A stretch of 64,000 nt of DNA from Planctomycetaceae bacterium (lineage in GTDB: Bacteria; Planctomycetota; Planctomycetia; Planctomycetales; Planctomycetaceae), in contig JABURQ010000023.1 in the NCBI GenBank assembly GCA_014762625.1, positions 1 through 64,000 of the forward strand. The letters are read 5' to 3'. The notes under the pieces are model-generated. The model was not told where the DNA came from, ran no database searches, and saw nothing but the letters and a program-made list of their open reading frames with translations. The translations under genes were made by a program, and so were the position numbers. Positions 9,049 to 18,338 of the stretch are shown here, one piece after another (the stretch's first letter is position 1; every line of letters begins with the position of its first letter).

Positions 9049-9636
9049 TTAATTCTTTGGAATCTGTTCTGCGACACCAATTTTATAACTCTGGAATTTG
9101 ACCCAGACGTTGCCTTCGTCATCCACTTTCACATCCAGTTCATCCATGGGACGCGGAGGAATCTGGTTCGTGCGCTCTCCATCCAACTGGAACTTACTAT
9201 CGTGGCACGGGCACTTGTATTGATTGGCACTTTCCAGATAACTGACAGTACACCCCAGATGCGGACACTCACTGTTAAAAGCGGTGATCGCTCCTGACTC
9301 TGTTTTTCGGAGATAAACGGCGCCGACGGGCTGATCGATATAGGTATTCCAGGCATCGACGACATTTTTTCGAATTTGTTGGAAAACCGGTCTTCCGTCG
9401 TCCGGAAGCGCGGACTCGCTTATCACGTTCAGGAATCCCTCACCCGGACTCCCTTCGCCACCGCTTGCTTCGGCCGCTTTTTTCTTGCGTAGAATCGGAT
9501 CGAGGAAAAAAGTCAGCCCGACGACCAGGGGAGTCAAAGTCACGAATCCTCCAATGATCACCGACCAAAATTTCGTCATGAAATTACGTCGTGACACATC
9601 GTTGGATTCCGGATCAACCGGTGTTGAGTCATTCAT
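9049..9636 (-). CDS. Rieske 2Fe-2S protein of the bc complex
   Basis: A 195-residue protein with a twin-arginine-like leader (VSRRNFMTKFW, residues 14-24) and one uncleaved membrane helix (about 24-45), then a Rieske domain. Cluster ligands are Cys124 and His126 in CPHLGC, and Cys142 and His145 in CPCHDSKF; Cys129 and Cys144 are placed to form the usual disulfide. GERTNQIPPRPMDEL is the expected Pro-loop region. The domain accepts electrons from quinol at the outer site of the cytochrome b encoded immediately downstream. I chose the ATG at 9636; an open extension of 19 codons upstream has no membrane or Tat character. Confidence 0.92.
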   Translation of the reverse strand: MNDSTPVDPESNDVSRRNFMTKFWSVIIGGFVTLTPLVVGLTFFLDPILRKKKAAEASGGEGSPGEGFLNVISESALPDDGRPVFQQIRKNVVDAWNTYIDQPVGAVYLRKTESGAITAFNSECPHLGCTVSYLESANQYKCPCHDSKFQLDGERTNQIPPRPMDELDVKVDDEGNVWVKFQSYKIGVAEQIPKN

Positions 9637-9755
9637 AATGTCTGTCCAGAAACTCACGAAAGACCTATTAACGATGAGACTGAGAAGTCTCACGGTCAGC
9701 CTTTCGATACTTAAAAAACGAAAATCACAATCAGGCAGGAAATCAGGTGGGATAA

Positions 9756-10757
9756 CTAAGTGGGCAGGTTCTGTTGGTCGTTCACCTTGTTGGTGACAAC
9801 TTCGAGTACCTGTTGTTTGGCTTTTTCCAGCGGACCGGGAACCATCGCTCCCGCCGCCAGAGTATGACCGCCTCCGCCAAACTGCTCGGCAATGACGGCC
9901 ACGTTGGAACCGATTCGAGCACGAAAACTGAATTTTACTTGTCCGTTTTCCTGCTCAACCGCGATAAACGCGACTTTGGTCCCTTCGATTCTCAAACATT
10001 CATTGACCAGATCTTCGGTATCGACAGGTTTCGCGCCCGTTTCGTGAAAATCTTCTCGGGCAACCCACGTCCATGAGATCAGGCCGTTCTCGGTCGTAGT
10101 GATTCTTTGCAGCACTCGCCCCGCCAAATGGTGACGAGCCAGAGAACTGCGTTCGTATAACTCTCCATATACTAGATACGGTTCAACGCCCAGGTCAACA
10201 ATTTCTGCGATATCTCGGTAAGTCTGCGAGCTCACGGAAGGAAATCGAAACCAGCCGGTATCGGTCGCAATCGCACAAAACAGGTAAAAAGCAGCTTTTT
10301 TCGAGATCGGAAGCCCGCATTCCCGGGCAAACCGGAAGATCAAGGATCCGGTCGCTTCGGCTTCCGTATCCTTGAAATTATGCGCATCCAGGTCATCTGA
10401 AGAAACATGATGGTCGATCACCACCTTGACCGCTTCGGTTCGCCGAAAAACTTCCGCGACTCCCTGCAATTGAGACCAGGCCGACGTATCGAGGATGAGA
10501 TGCACGTCCGCTGAGAGGACATCATCCACAGAAATTCCCTGACCGAGGACGTTGACCCATTGATCCTCATCCATGAACTCCAGAGTATTCGGGGCTTGCG
10601 AAGGATTCGCGATCAGGACGGTCTTTCCCATATCCTGAAGCAGGCAGGCCAGCGCGAGTTCGGAGCCCAGCGCGTCAGCATCGGGACGAACGTGACAGGT
10701 CAGCACGAACGTCTGGTGAGCGTCGACAATCTTTTTCAGTTCACTCCAATCTGGCAT
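9756..10757 (-). CDS. nrnA: DHH-family phosphoesterase (NrnA-like)
   Basis: A 333-residue cytoplasmic DHH/DHHA1 phosphoesterase. DHH motifs: PDADALGS (residues 25-32) with the metal Asp pair, Asp90 in LILDTS, and IDHH (114-117). The C-terminal DHHA1 domain ends with FGGGGHTLAAGA, the substrate-binding glycine-rich loop. Length and motif order fit NrnA, which degrades nanoRNAs and pAp (3'-phosphoadenosine 5'-phosphate); RecJ is excluded by size. It starts 12 bases after the end of ribF on the same strand, so the two are probably one transcript. A c-di-AMP or pAp specialisation cannot be told from sequence alone. Confidence 0.85.
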   Translation of the reverse strand: MPDWSELKKIVDAHQTFVLTCHVRPDADALGSELALACLLQDMGKTVLIANPSQAPNTLEFMDEDQWVNVLGQGISVDDVLSADVHLILDTSAWSQLQGVAEVFRRTEAVKVVIDHHVSSDDLDAHNFKDTEAEATGSLIFRFARECGLPISKKAAFYLFCAIATDTGWFRFPSVSSQTYRDIAEIVDLGVEPYLVYGELYERSSLARHHLAGRVLQRITTTENGLISWTWVAREDFHETGAKPVDTEDLVNECLRIEGTKVAFIAVEQENGQVKFSFRARIGSNVAVIAEQFGGGGHTLAAGAMVPGPLEKAKQQVLEVVTNKVNDQQNLPT

Positions 10758-10769
10758 AGCGGTTCCATG

Positions 10770-11702
10770 TTAGCGTTGATGGTAGGACGAAACTAGACTT
10801 TCAGCGGAGCGCAGGTCAGATTGCACCTGATCTTTTAACTCATCAACCGTCGCAAATTTCCGCACCTCACGTATCTCTCCCAGTAGATCGACTTTCACCG
10901 TTTGGTCGTATAAATCCGTTTGACAACCTATCAGGTGAACTTCCACCTTCAGTCGCTCATCTCCAAAAGTAGGATTGGGACCGATATTGATTGCAGCCGA
11001 AAACGAGTTTGAATCGAGATAACCAACTCCGCCGTAAACTCCCGCGGGCGGTAATAACGTCGGAATCTCGGTCAGATTTGCGGTCGGAAATCCCAATTCT
11101 CGTCCCCGCCCGGCTCCTTTCGTCACGACGCCTGAAATTTGATAAGGGTGGCCTAACAATTCACAAGCCGCTCGTATTTGACCTTTACTCACCAGTTCTC
11201 GGATGCGGCTCGAAGAGATCATCAATCCGTCAATCTTCTCCGGTTCGACGATTTCGAGAAACATCTGCTGCCGTTGACACAATTCCGCGAGCCGGTGAAT
11301 ATCCCCCGACCGATTCTTTCCAAAAAAGAAATTCGGTCCCTCGACCATTCCTCGTGCCTGCAGCTCATCGCAAACGATCTGCTGAAAGAACTCTTCCGCA
11401 GACAATTCCAGTAACTCCCGATCGGTTGGATACGCAATCACGACATCCACGCCATACTCCTCCAGCAATTCCAGCTTTCGCTCGAGTGTACTCAGCGGTG
11501 GCGGTGTTTGAGCGGGTCGCAGCAATTTGATCGGATGCGGGTGGAAAGTGAACACTACGGCGGGAACTCCGTATTTCGTGGCGTGAGATTTCAAACGCTC
11601 CAACATGACCTGATGTCCGCGATGCACGCCGTCAAAGTTTCCGATGGCTACGACGCATCCGCGATAAGCATCGGCAGCACCAAATCCGTCAAGACGTCGC
11701 AT
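10770..11702 (-). CDS. ribF: Bifunctional riboflavin kinase / FAD synthetase
   Basis: About 310 residues. The N-terminal FAD synthetase (nucleotidyltransferase) half shows GNFDGVHRGHQ (near residue 20), VVFTFHPHP, FFFGKNRSGD and the ISSSRIRELV loop. The C-terminal flavokinase half shows KGAGRGRELGFPTANL, PAGVYGG, INIGPNPTFG and VEVHLIG. The product makes FMN and then FAD from riboflavin. I chose the ATG at 11702; a TTG 12 bases further upstream is also in frame. It is followed after 12 bases by the nrnA-like gene. The gene diverges from the GntR regulator across a 433-base spacer. Confidence 0.95.
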   Translation of the reverse strand: MRRLDGFGAADAYRGCVVAIGNFDGVHRGHQVMLERLKSHATKYGVPAVVFTFHPHPIKLLRPAQTPPPLSTLERKLELLEEYGVDVVIAYPTDRELLELSAEEFFQQIVCDELQARGMVEGPNFFFGKNRSGDIHRLAELCQRQQMFLEIVEPEKIDGLMISSSRIRELVSKGQIRAACELLGHPYQISGVVTKGAGRGRELGFPTANLTEIPTLLPPAGVYGGVGYLDSNSFSAAINIGPNPTFGDERLKVEVHLIGCQTDLYDQTVKVDLLGEIREVRKFATVDELKDQVQSDLRSAESLVSSYHQR

Positions 11703-12058
11703 ACGAAACAGCAATCAATACAAGGTCAGAAATTTCAAGTTCAGGATTTAAGTCTAACGTTTCATCCACAAATCGACACTCAACACCCCTGGCGGTGATG
11801 CGATTTCAAGGTTTGTACGTCCGAAGAATTAGAACATTTGCAACTCCTTCAAATGTTGAAATGATGCTTAATGCTTTTGAAAAGCTGGTTGGCCCGAACA
11901 AATTGATGCACCACAATCATTCAATCGAGAAAAAGTTCGTGACACGATCAGATCATTAAAAAATGGTCTGGAAAGAATAACTTTTGAACTGAGGGCAGGG
12001 GGAACGGTGATTCAATGGAGAGAGTGTTAGCAGCGTGTTCATGGCGATCATTTCGTGT
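11703..12058. other. Divergent spacer without genes
   Basis: AT-richer spacer between ribF (minus) and the regulator gene (plus). I found no coding frame with a ribosome binding site and no RNA gene. No ribF promoter was clear enough to annotate; the plus-strand promoter lies just to the right and is listed separately. Confidence 0.5.
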
Positions 12059-12087
12059 TTGACAGGCATCTGATTGTCAGATAATCT
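12059..12087 (+). promoter_or_regulatory. Sigma70-type promoter of the GntR-led operon
   Basis: TTGACA at 12059-12064 is a perfect -35 box. After 17 bases comes TAATCT (12082-12087), a fair -10 box. Start of transcription would fall near 12094, about 40 bases before the regulator ATG. Inverted repeats cover the -10 region (see next entry). Confidence 0.7.
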
Positions 12088-12096
12088 AATGCCTGT
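12062..12096. promoter_or_regulatory. Palindromic operator candidate for the FCD/GntR regulator
   Basis: Two nested inverted repeats overlap the promoter: ACAGGCAT (12062-12069) with ATGCCTGT (12089-12096), perfect over 8 bases, and ATCTGA (12068-12073) with TCAGAT (12077-12082) around TTG. The core TTGTCAGATAA (12074-12084) resembles the TGGTCNGACCA-type sites bound by FadR/FCD regulators. Position over the -10 box suggests repression by the product of the gene that follows. Binding itself is inferred. Confidence 0.5.
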
Positions 12097-12135
12097 TTAG
12101 CGGTTTTATTATGCACCTGCTGCGTAAGGGATTCG

Positions 12136-12816
12136 ATGTCCACTCTAAAAGCATTGCCTCGCAGAAAGATCCGTGACCAGGCGGCTGCACAAATCAAGGA
12201 GTTGATCGCTTCGGAACAGCTTAGCCCCGGCGATCGCCTACCGACAGAAACCGAACTGGCCGAGACGTTTGGGATCAGCCGGTTGAGTGTCCGCGAAGCG
12301 ACCAAAGCGCTGGAATACCTGGGCATCGTCGAAGCAAAACCGGGCGTAGGATTGACCGTCGGGCAAATCGACGTGGAGCGTGTGACCAAACACTTGGGCT
12401 TTCATCCGGCTCTGCATCGCGCCGACCCACTGCAACTTATCGACACGCGAGTCATCATCGAAACCGGCGTACTGCCGCATGTCGCGCGACGGATGGCTGA
12501 GGACAGTTCGACGTACGATCGGCTGCGGTCGGTGGCAGATCGTTTTCGGTCGGCTCGCAAATTGCAGACATGGATCGACCTCGACATCGAGTTCCATCGC
12601 ACGCTGCTAGAGTCGAGTGGTTTAGCGCCTCTGGTGGCTTTTGGCGATCTGTTGCACGTGTTCTTTCAGAGATTCCGCGAGAGCGTAAAAAAGGCGCAGT
12701 GGCAGGCGGGTGCGGAAAGTCACCTTCAGATTATCGACGCATTACGAGACGGTGAGATAGCGGCGGCGACTGACGAATTACGTCGGCACATCGAGGACCA
12801 TAAATCACGGGTTTGA
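12136..12816 (+). CDS. GntR/FadR-family transcriptional regulator
   Basis: A 226-residue regulator. Residues 10-75 are the GntR winged helix (LSPGDRLPTETELAETFGIS, then SRLSVREATKALEYLGIV). Residues 95-222 are an all-helical FCD ligand domain with the expected metal ligands Asp150 and His154 (DLDIEFHRTLL), His196 (ESHLQII) and His218 (RRHIEDH). FCD members usually sense small organic acids such as sugar acids or acyl derivatives; the ligand here is unknown. AAGGG at 12126-12130 gives a good ribosome binding site for the ATG at 12136. It stands first in a five-gene run, seven bases before the DUF1592-family gene, with an operator-like palindrome at its own promoter, so it likely controls itself and the secreted-protein genes behind it. 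Confidence 0.92.
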   Translation: MSTLKALPRRKIRDQAAAQIKELIASEQLSPGDRLPTETELAETFGISRLSVREATKALEYLGIVEAKPGVGLTVGQIDVERVTKHLGFHPALHRADPLQLIDTRVIIETGVLPHVARRMAEDSSTYDRLRSVADRFRSARKLQTWIDLDIEFHRTLLESSGLAPLVAFGDLLHVFFQRFRESVKKAQWQAGAESHLQIIDALRDGEIAAATDELRRHIEDHKSRV

Positions 12817-12823
12817 AACGGCG

Positions 12824-15800
12824 ATGACATTCACTACGAAACTTCACTTCTGGCTGACGGCAAACTTGTTGTTCGCCACCATTGCTGCGGCAGATGACCG
12901 TGATTCCTCAGACGCGATTGAGTACCGTAATCAGATCCGCCCACTCGTCGAGCGATACTGCAATGATTGTCACTCTGGCGACACCACGGAGGCGGATATT
13001 GATCTTGGTGCCTTTGTGACTGAGGCAGACTTGCGGCGTCAGGTAGACGTCTGGCTCAAGGTTCGCACAATGCTCGACAGCCGGCAAATGCCGCCGAAAG
13101 ACTCGCATCAGCCGACCGACGACGAATGGAAACGGTTGCAGATGTGGGTGCGGGCGTTTCTCGCGCGGGAGGCGGAATCCACCGCCGGTGATCCCGGGCC
13201 GGTGGTTCTACGGAGGTTGAACAACGAAGAGTACACCTACTCGGTACGCGACCTGACCGGCGTCGCTTCGCTCAATCCGACGCGTGAGTTTCCTGTGGAC
13301 GGTGCGGCAGGCGAAGGTTTTATCAACACCGGTTCCGCTCAGTCGATGTCGCCTGCGTTAATGACCAAATACCTCGACGCCGCCAAAGAAGTCGCATCGT
13401 ATGCAGTATTGCTCCCCGATGGAATTGAGTTCTCCGCCGGGCAATCTCGGCGTGAGTGGACGGACGAGCGTGTTGCAGCCATTCGTCGATTTTACTCACA
13501 GTTCACCGTAACTTCGGACGTACAAATTGAAGTCGGCGGTACTGGCCGCGTTCCCAACGAAGGGGGCGCCATTCCGCTGGCGAAGTATCTCACTGCGACG
13601 CTTGAGGAACGTGGGGCTTTGACCGCCGGCCGAAAGTCGGTTGAAGATGTTGCGGATGAGCATTCCCTGAATGTGAAGTACCTCAGCATGCTGTGGCAAA
13701 AATTGTCGGTAGCTCCTGTACAGCCGGGCGGCACGTCTCTACTGCTGGACCAGTTTCGCGAGCAGTGGCGTTCTGCAGCACCTGACGATGTCGAAAAGCT
13801 CGTCGATTGGATCGGTAGTCAGCAGAAGGTTCTCTTTCAGTACAACCCGATCGGGCACATCGGCAAAAATGGCAAGTCCAAAGTCTGGATGGACATTGCC
13901 ACTCCGCTCACAAATAGGCGGGACTTTTCGCTTCGACTGACGGAACAAGACAGCGGTGACGTCTCAATCTTTCTTTCGGCATCCGATGCCGGCGATGGAC
14001 CAGAGGGTGACTTTGTTGTCTGGCAGAATCCGCGATTGACGGTCAAGAACGGTCCGGATATCCCGCTTCGTGATCTCGGTGGACTGCAGCAGAGTCTTGA
14101 GAAGACTCAGACAGAAGCCTTGGCACGTACTGCGGATTACCTCGCGGTCATTGCGGAAATCCAAACGAGTGATAAGAACCTCACTGAGGAACGGCTCGCC
14201 GGTATGGCGGAGAGTCACAATCTTGAATCGAGTGTCCTGAAATCATGGGCGAGTTATCTGGGTATCGGGCCGAGCGAGCCGATCGTTGTGACGGGACACT
14301 TCGACAAGACCGAAACACATGGCGACTACAACTTCATTCGTTCATGGGGAACTGGGGCAACGCCGATCGTGACGGCGAACTCGTCCGACAATCAGGTGCG
14401 AATCCCCGGTATCGCGCGGGCGCACGGAATTACCGCGCATCCTTCGCCGACACACTTCGCCGCCATCGGATGGCAGAGTCCCATCGATGGACTTGTGAAG
14501 ATCGAAGCACAACTCTCGGACGCACATCCCGAGTGCGGCGACGGTCAGGAGTGGTTCTTGCAGCACCGTACCAGCCGCCGAGTCGGAAATTTGTGGAAAG
14601 GTCAGTTCCGCACAGGCGGCTCTGCGAAGATGCAGCCGCAACAGGTGTCGGTCCAAAAAGGTGAATTGCTCTCGTTCATCCTCGGCCCCGGCGGCGAATA
14701 CACCTGCGACCTCACCGAGATGAACCTCACCATCTCTGAGGTTCAAGGGGAAAAACGCACGTGGGATCTGGCCGGGGACGTCTCCAGCGACCTGTTGGCG
14801 AGCAACCCGCACGAAGATCGCCACGGCAACCCCAAAGTTTGGCACTTTTACACGGGCGAAATGAGCACAGTCGATCGCGATCAGGGGACGCTGGTTTCCA
14901 TCCCAGCTGGCTCGCTGCTCGGTCATTGGCAGTTGGAATCTGACGCCACCAAACGAACTGAACTTGCCCGCCAGGTGCAGCAACTTGCGACCGGAAATCC
15001 TCCCCGAAATGCGAATTCCCCGGACGGTATTCTGTACGCACAATTAAGAAACTTGGCATTATCACCGCGCAGTCTGGAATCGATACTGTCCGATGTGACG
15101 GCGGACAAACGCTTTGGCAAACATCCGCTGGGGTACGAGACGGCTTCGACCAATCTGGTCGTCCAGGCTCCTTCAATCGTCGAGTTCAAGATCCCGGCAA
15201 GGCTCGCGTCTGGCCGAACACTGGTCGTCAGCGGAGTCCTCGATCCACAAGCTGGTCGCGAGGGAACCGTTCGCCTCGAAGCTGGCCTGAGTCGCGTCCA
15301 GAAATCGGCCATCGGAGCTACCTTTCCAATCGTTGTCAACGATGGCAGCCAAGCTCGGGCTCGCGTCTTGGCCGCGTTTACTGACTTTCGTAATTTGTTC
15401 CCACCGCAGCTCTGTTACGAACGCATCGTACCGGTCGACGAGGTCGTGACGCTGACACTTTTCTATCGACAGGACGAAGCGCTGCAGCGGCTGATGCTCG
15501 ATGACAAGCAGACGGCTGACCTGAATCGTATGTGGGACGAGTTGTTTTATGTCGCCCAAGAGCCGCTGCGGTACGAAGTTGCCTTTGAGCAGATTCGCGA
15601 GTTTGCCACACAGGACCGACCGGACCTGGTAAAAGTCTGGGATCCACTCAAGCCTCAGGTGATTGCCCGGGCAGAATCGTTCCGCAAGCGTCTGCTCGAT
15701 ACCGAACCAGCTCATCTGGCAGCGGTGCTGGAGTTCGCCGGTCGAGCGTGGCGGCGCCCGCTCACGGACGACGAAGGAACGGGACTCTCGCAGTTCTACC

Positions 15801-16948
15801 GCAACCTCCGCAAGGCCGAGATGTCTCACGACGATGCGATCCGTCTGACATTGGCTCGCGTCTTGACCTCGCCCGCGTTTCTGTACCGCCGCGAAGTTCA
15901 GTCTGACAGCAGTCAGCCGCAGCCAGTCACCGATCTCGAACTGGCGAGCCGCCTGAGTTTCTTCCTGTGGTCGTCCGTTCCGGATGCCGAACTCCGCGGT
16001 GTCGCTGAATCCGGCGTCCTGTCGGATGGCACCACGCTGGCTGAGCAGACTCGGCGGATGTTGAAAGCCCCCCGCATGCGGCGACTGGCGATTCAGTTTG
16101 CGTGTCAGTGGCTCCATGTGCGCAATTTTGACCAAGACGACAACAAGAACGAAAAGCTGTATCCGGAATTTGCTGCGCTTCGAGGCGACATGTACGAAGA
16201 GACGGTTCGCTTCTTTGAAGACATGTTCCGAAACAATGGTTCCATCCTCGATATACTCGGTGCCGACCACACGTTTCTGAATGAGACGCTGGCGAAGCAC
16301 TACGGCATAAACGACATTGATGGACCGCAGTGGCGACGCGTTGATGCGGTCCACAATTACAGACGTGGCGGCGTTCTCGGCATGGCCTCGTTTCTGGCCA
16401 GCCAGTCAGGAGCTTCTCGGACGAGTCCCATTCTGCGTGGCAATTGGGTTTACGAGACGCTGCTCGGTGAGCGTCTACCTCGTCCGCCCGCAAATGTCCC
16501 ACAATTGCCTGACGATGTTCCGCAAGGGCTGACCGCCCGCCAACTGATCGAAAAACATAGTTCCGTGGCTGCATGTGCCAAATGTCATGTGAAGATCGAC
16601 CCCTTTGGATTCACGCTGGAACAATACGATGCCATCGGTCGGCTACGCTCCGCGGGTGTCGATACGCGAACAAAGCTGGAAGACGGCACGGAAATCGACG
16701 GTATCGAAGGGTTACGTGAGTATTTATTAACCAAGCGGCGGAATGATGTCGTCCGCCAGTTCTGCCGCAAGCTGCTGGGCTTTGCTCTAGGGCGAGAAGT
16801 TCAGCTCTCCGATGAGCCACTACTTGACCGCATGGTCAAGAGGTTGAGTGAGAACCAATATCGCTTTCATGTTGCGGTGGAAGAAATCGTTTTGAGTGAC
16901 CAGTTCCGCAAGATCCGCGGTGTATCGAGCAAATTGCAGAATCCGTAG
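12824..16948 (+). CDS. Giant secreted cytochrome c-type protein, DUF1587/1592/1588/1585
   Basis: A 1374-residue exported protein. A signal peptide (to about Ala23) is followed by a haem site, CNDCH (residues 46-50), in a planctomycete cytochrome unit. Next comes DUF1587 (VLRRLNNEEYTYSVRDLTGV). The middle third holds a carbohydrate-binding-like beta module (about residues 535-700) with GWQSPIDG, a KGE block and NPHEDRHGNPKVWHFY. The C-terminal half gives DUF1595 (AGRAWRRPLTDDE), DUF1592 (ELASRLSFFLWSSVPD), DUF1588 with a second haem site, CAKCH (near 1250), and DUF1585 (LLGFALGREVQLSD). Members of this architecture usually have 800-1100 residues, so this one is long. The role is unproven; electron-transfer-linked breakdown of polymers at the cell surface is inference. 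It pairs with the DUF1552 gene 14 bases downstream. Confidence 0.9.
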   Translation: MTFTTKLHFWLTANLLFATIAAADDRDSSDAIEYRNQIRPLVERYCNDCHSGDTTEADIDLGAFVTEADLRRQVDVWLKVRTMLDSRQMPPKDSHQPTDDEWKRLQMWVRAFLAREAESTAGDPGPVVLRRLNNEEYTYSVRDLTGVASLNPTREFPVDGAAGEGFINTGSAQSMSPALMTKYLDAAKEVASYAVLLPDGIEFSAGQSRREWTDERVAAIRRFYSQFTVTSDVQIEVGGTGRVPNEGGAIPLAKYLTATLEERGALTAGRKSVEDVADEHSLNVKYLSMLWQKLSVAPVQPGGTSLLLDQFREQWRSAAPDDVEKLVDWIGSQQKVLFQYNPIGHIGKNGKSKVWMDIATPLTNRRDFSLRLTEQDSGDVSIFLSASDAGDGPEGDFVVWQNPRLTVKNGPDIPLRDLGGLQQSLEKTQTEALARTADYLAVIAEIQTSDKNLTEERLAGMAESHNLESSVLKSWASYLGIGPSEPIVVTGHFDKTETHGDYNFIRSWGTGATPIVTANSSDNQVRIPGIARAHGITAHPSPTHFAAIGWQSPIDGLVKIEAQLSDAHPECGDGQEWFLQHRTSRRVGNLWKGQFRTGGSAKMQPQQVSVQKGELLSFILGPGGEYTCDLTEMNLTISEVQGEKRTWDLAGDVSSDLLASNPHEDRHGNPKVWHFYTGEMSTVDRDQGTLVSIPAGSLLGHWQLESDATKRTELARQVQQLATGNPPRNANSPDGILYAQLRNLALSPRSLESILSDVTADKRFGKHPLGYETASTNLVVQAPSIVEFKIPARLASGRTLVVSGVLDPQAGREGTVRLEAGLSRVQKSAIGATFPIVVNDGSQARARVLAAFTDFRNLFPPQLCYERIVPVDEVVTLTLFYRQDEALQRLMLDDKQTADLNRMWDELFYVAQEPLRYEVAFEQIREFATQDRPDLVKVWDPLKPQVIARAESFRKRLLDTEPAHLAAVLEFAGRAWRRPLTDDEGTGLSQFYRNLRKAEMSHDDAIRLTLARVLTSPAFLYRREVQSDSSQPQPVTDLELASRLSFFLWSSVPDAELRGVAESGVLSDGTTLAEQTRRMLKAPRMRRLAIQFACQWLHVRNFDQDDNKNEKLYPEFAALRGDMYEETVRFFEDMFRNNGSILDILGADHTFLNETLAKHYGINDIDGPQWRRVDAVHNYRRGGVLGMASFLASQSGASRTSPILRGNWVYETLLGERLPRPPANVPQLPDDVPQGLTARQLIEKHSSVAACAKCHVKIDPFGFTLEQYDAIGRLRSAGVDTRTKLEDGTEIDGIEGLREYLLTKRRNDVVRQFCRKLLGFALGREVQLSDEPLLDRMVKRLSENQYRFHVAVEEIVLSDQFRKIRGVSSKLQNP

Positions 16949-16962
16949 TCGTGGAGAGAAAT

Positions 16963-18267
16963 ATGAACAAGAAAAAATTTTCCCGTCGCACCATTCTTCG
17001 CGGCCTCGGTGTGAGCATGGCCTTGCCGTGGATGGAGTCGATGGCTGCCTGGGGGCAGGAGATTTCAGCGAACAAGCCGTCGCAGAAAGCTCCCACTCGG
17101 ATGGCAATCCTGTTCGCGGGCTGCGGTTTTCATCGGCACGAGTGGTGGGCCAGGGGAAATGGTTCCAAGATGGAACTTGGCAAGGTCCTTCATCCACTGA
17201 ATGACTTTCGGGATCGGATGGTTTTCATCAAAGGTCTGTACAACGCCGAGGCGCTCAAAGGGAACATTCACAGTTCGCAGACCGGCAATCTTCTGTCCGG
17301 CGCGCCACTTTCGGCAGGCGGGACGATTCGGTCCGGGACAAGCGTCGATCAGATCGTTGCGCAGCGAATCGGTCAGCAGACGAAGCTGCCAAGTCTCGTG
17401 CTCGGTTGCGAAAAGGCGAACCCGTCTGTGCATAAGAATTACTCGATGCTCTACAGCTCGCATATTTCCTGGAGCAGTCCGACGACACCGACTCCTCTGG
17501 AAGTGTATCCAGCCCTGGCATTTGACCAATTGTTCAAGGACAAGGCCCAAAAGGGGGACCAAAGCGTGCTCGATGCGGTTCTGGCTGATGCGCGGGACTT
17601 TCGTCGCGGAATCAGCCGACTCGATCAGCAAAAACTGGATGAGTATCTGAACTCCGTACGCGAAGTGGAGCAACGGATCGAACAGGCCGGCCAACGCGGA
17701 GAACTCCAGGGCTGGCGACCGACTCTCACTGGCCCAAACATCCCTCGGCCCAGGGACGGGTATCCGCAGGACATCGTCGAACACATGAAGCTGATGTGCG
17801 ACATTCTGGTGCTCGCTTTTCAGACCGACACGACGCGTGTCTGTACGCTGAAACTCAACAACGATCACGGCACACTGCGATTCCCTCATCTTGGCGTGGA
17901 CTACATGATCCATCACCTGCTCTCGCACAACGACACGGACGACTGGCTGAAAGTCAATCAGTTTTTCCTGGAGCAGATGGCGTACCTTGCCCGACGCATG
18001 GATGCGATCCAGGAAGGCGATCGTACGCTGCTGGACAATTCGATGCTCATGCTCTGTTCGAGCATGCTCAACGGCCACCACGACGCAACCCAGTTGCCGG
18101 TTGTGATGTTGGGTCGTGCCGGCGGTCAAATCAAGGGCGGCCAGAATCTGGACTACAGCGGCAAGTCCGACCGACAGATGTGCCGACTGTACCTCAGTAT
18201 GATGCATAAAATGGGCGTGCAACTCGACAGGTTTGGTGATGCCGAGCAACCGATGGCGGAAGTCTAA
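16963..18267 (+). CDS. DUF1552 Tat-exported protein
   Basis: A 434-residue DUF1552 protein, the standard partner of DUF1592-family cytochromes. A Tat signal, SRRTILRGLGVSMALPW (residues 7-23), is followed by PTRMAILFAGCGFH. Family blocks include SGTSVDQIVAQRIG, LPSLVLGCE, SHISWSSPTTP and LNNDHGTLRFPHLG. It is distantly related to the DUF1501/sulfatase-like group; the activity is unknown. The ATG at 16963, preceded by GGAG at 16953-16956, is preferred over a GTG twelve bases upstream. The downstream gene begins 71 bases later. Confidence 0.9.
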   Translation: MNKKKFSRRTILRGLGVSMALPWMESMAAWGQEISANKPSQKAPTRMAILFAGCGFHRHEWWARGNGSKMELGKVLHPLNDFRDRMVFIKGLYNAEALKGNIHSSQTGNLLSGAPLSAGGTIRSGTSVDQIVAQRIGQQTKLPSLVLGCEKANPSVHKNYSMLYSSHISWSSPTTPTPLEVYPALAFDQLFKDKAQKGDQSVLDAVLADARDFRRGISRLDQQKLDEYLNSVREVEQRIEQAGQRGELQGWRPTLTGPNIPRPRDGYPQDIVEHMKLMCDILVLAFQTDTTRVCTLKLNNDHGTLRFPHLGVDYMIHHLLSHNDTDDWLKVNQFFLEQMAYLARRMDAIQEGDRTLLDNSMLMLCSSMLNGHHDATQLPVVMLGRAGGQIKGGQNLDYSGKSDRQMCRLYLSMMHKMGVQLDRFGDAEQPMAEV

Positions 18268-18338
18268 CCGTCCTCTTTGCGCGGTGCCGCTTGCCAACCT
18301 CGCACGCTTGTCATGTTTCCAAAATGAGACGAATTGTC

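Noticed and set aside
15173-16354. Open frame of 393 codons antisense to the DUF1592-family gene
   Set aside because: The opposite strand encodes recognisable DUF1592/1595 blocks; the antisense translation shows no family motifs.
17065-18297. Open frame of 410 codons antisense to the DUF1552 gene
   Set aside because: The sense strand encodes a full DUF1552 protein with a Tat signal; the antisense frame has no motif or start signal.
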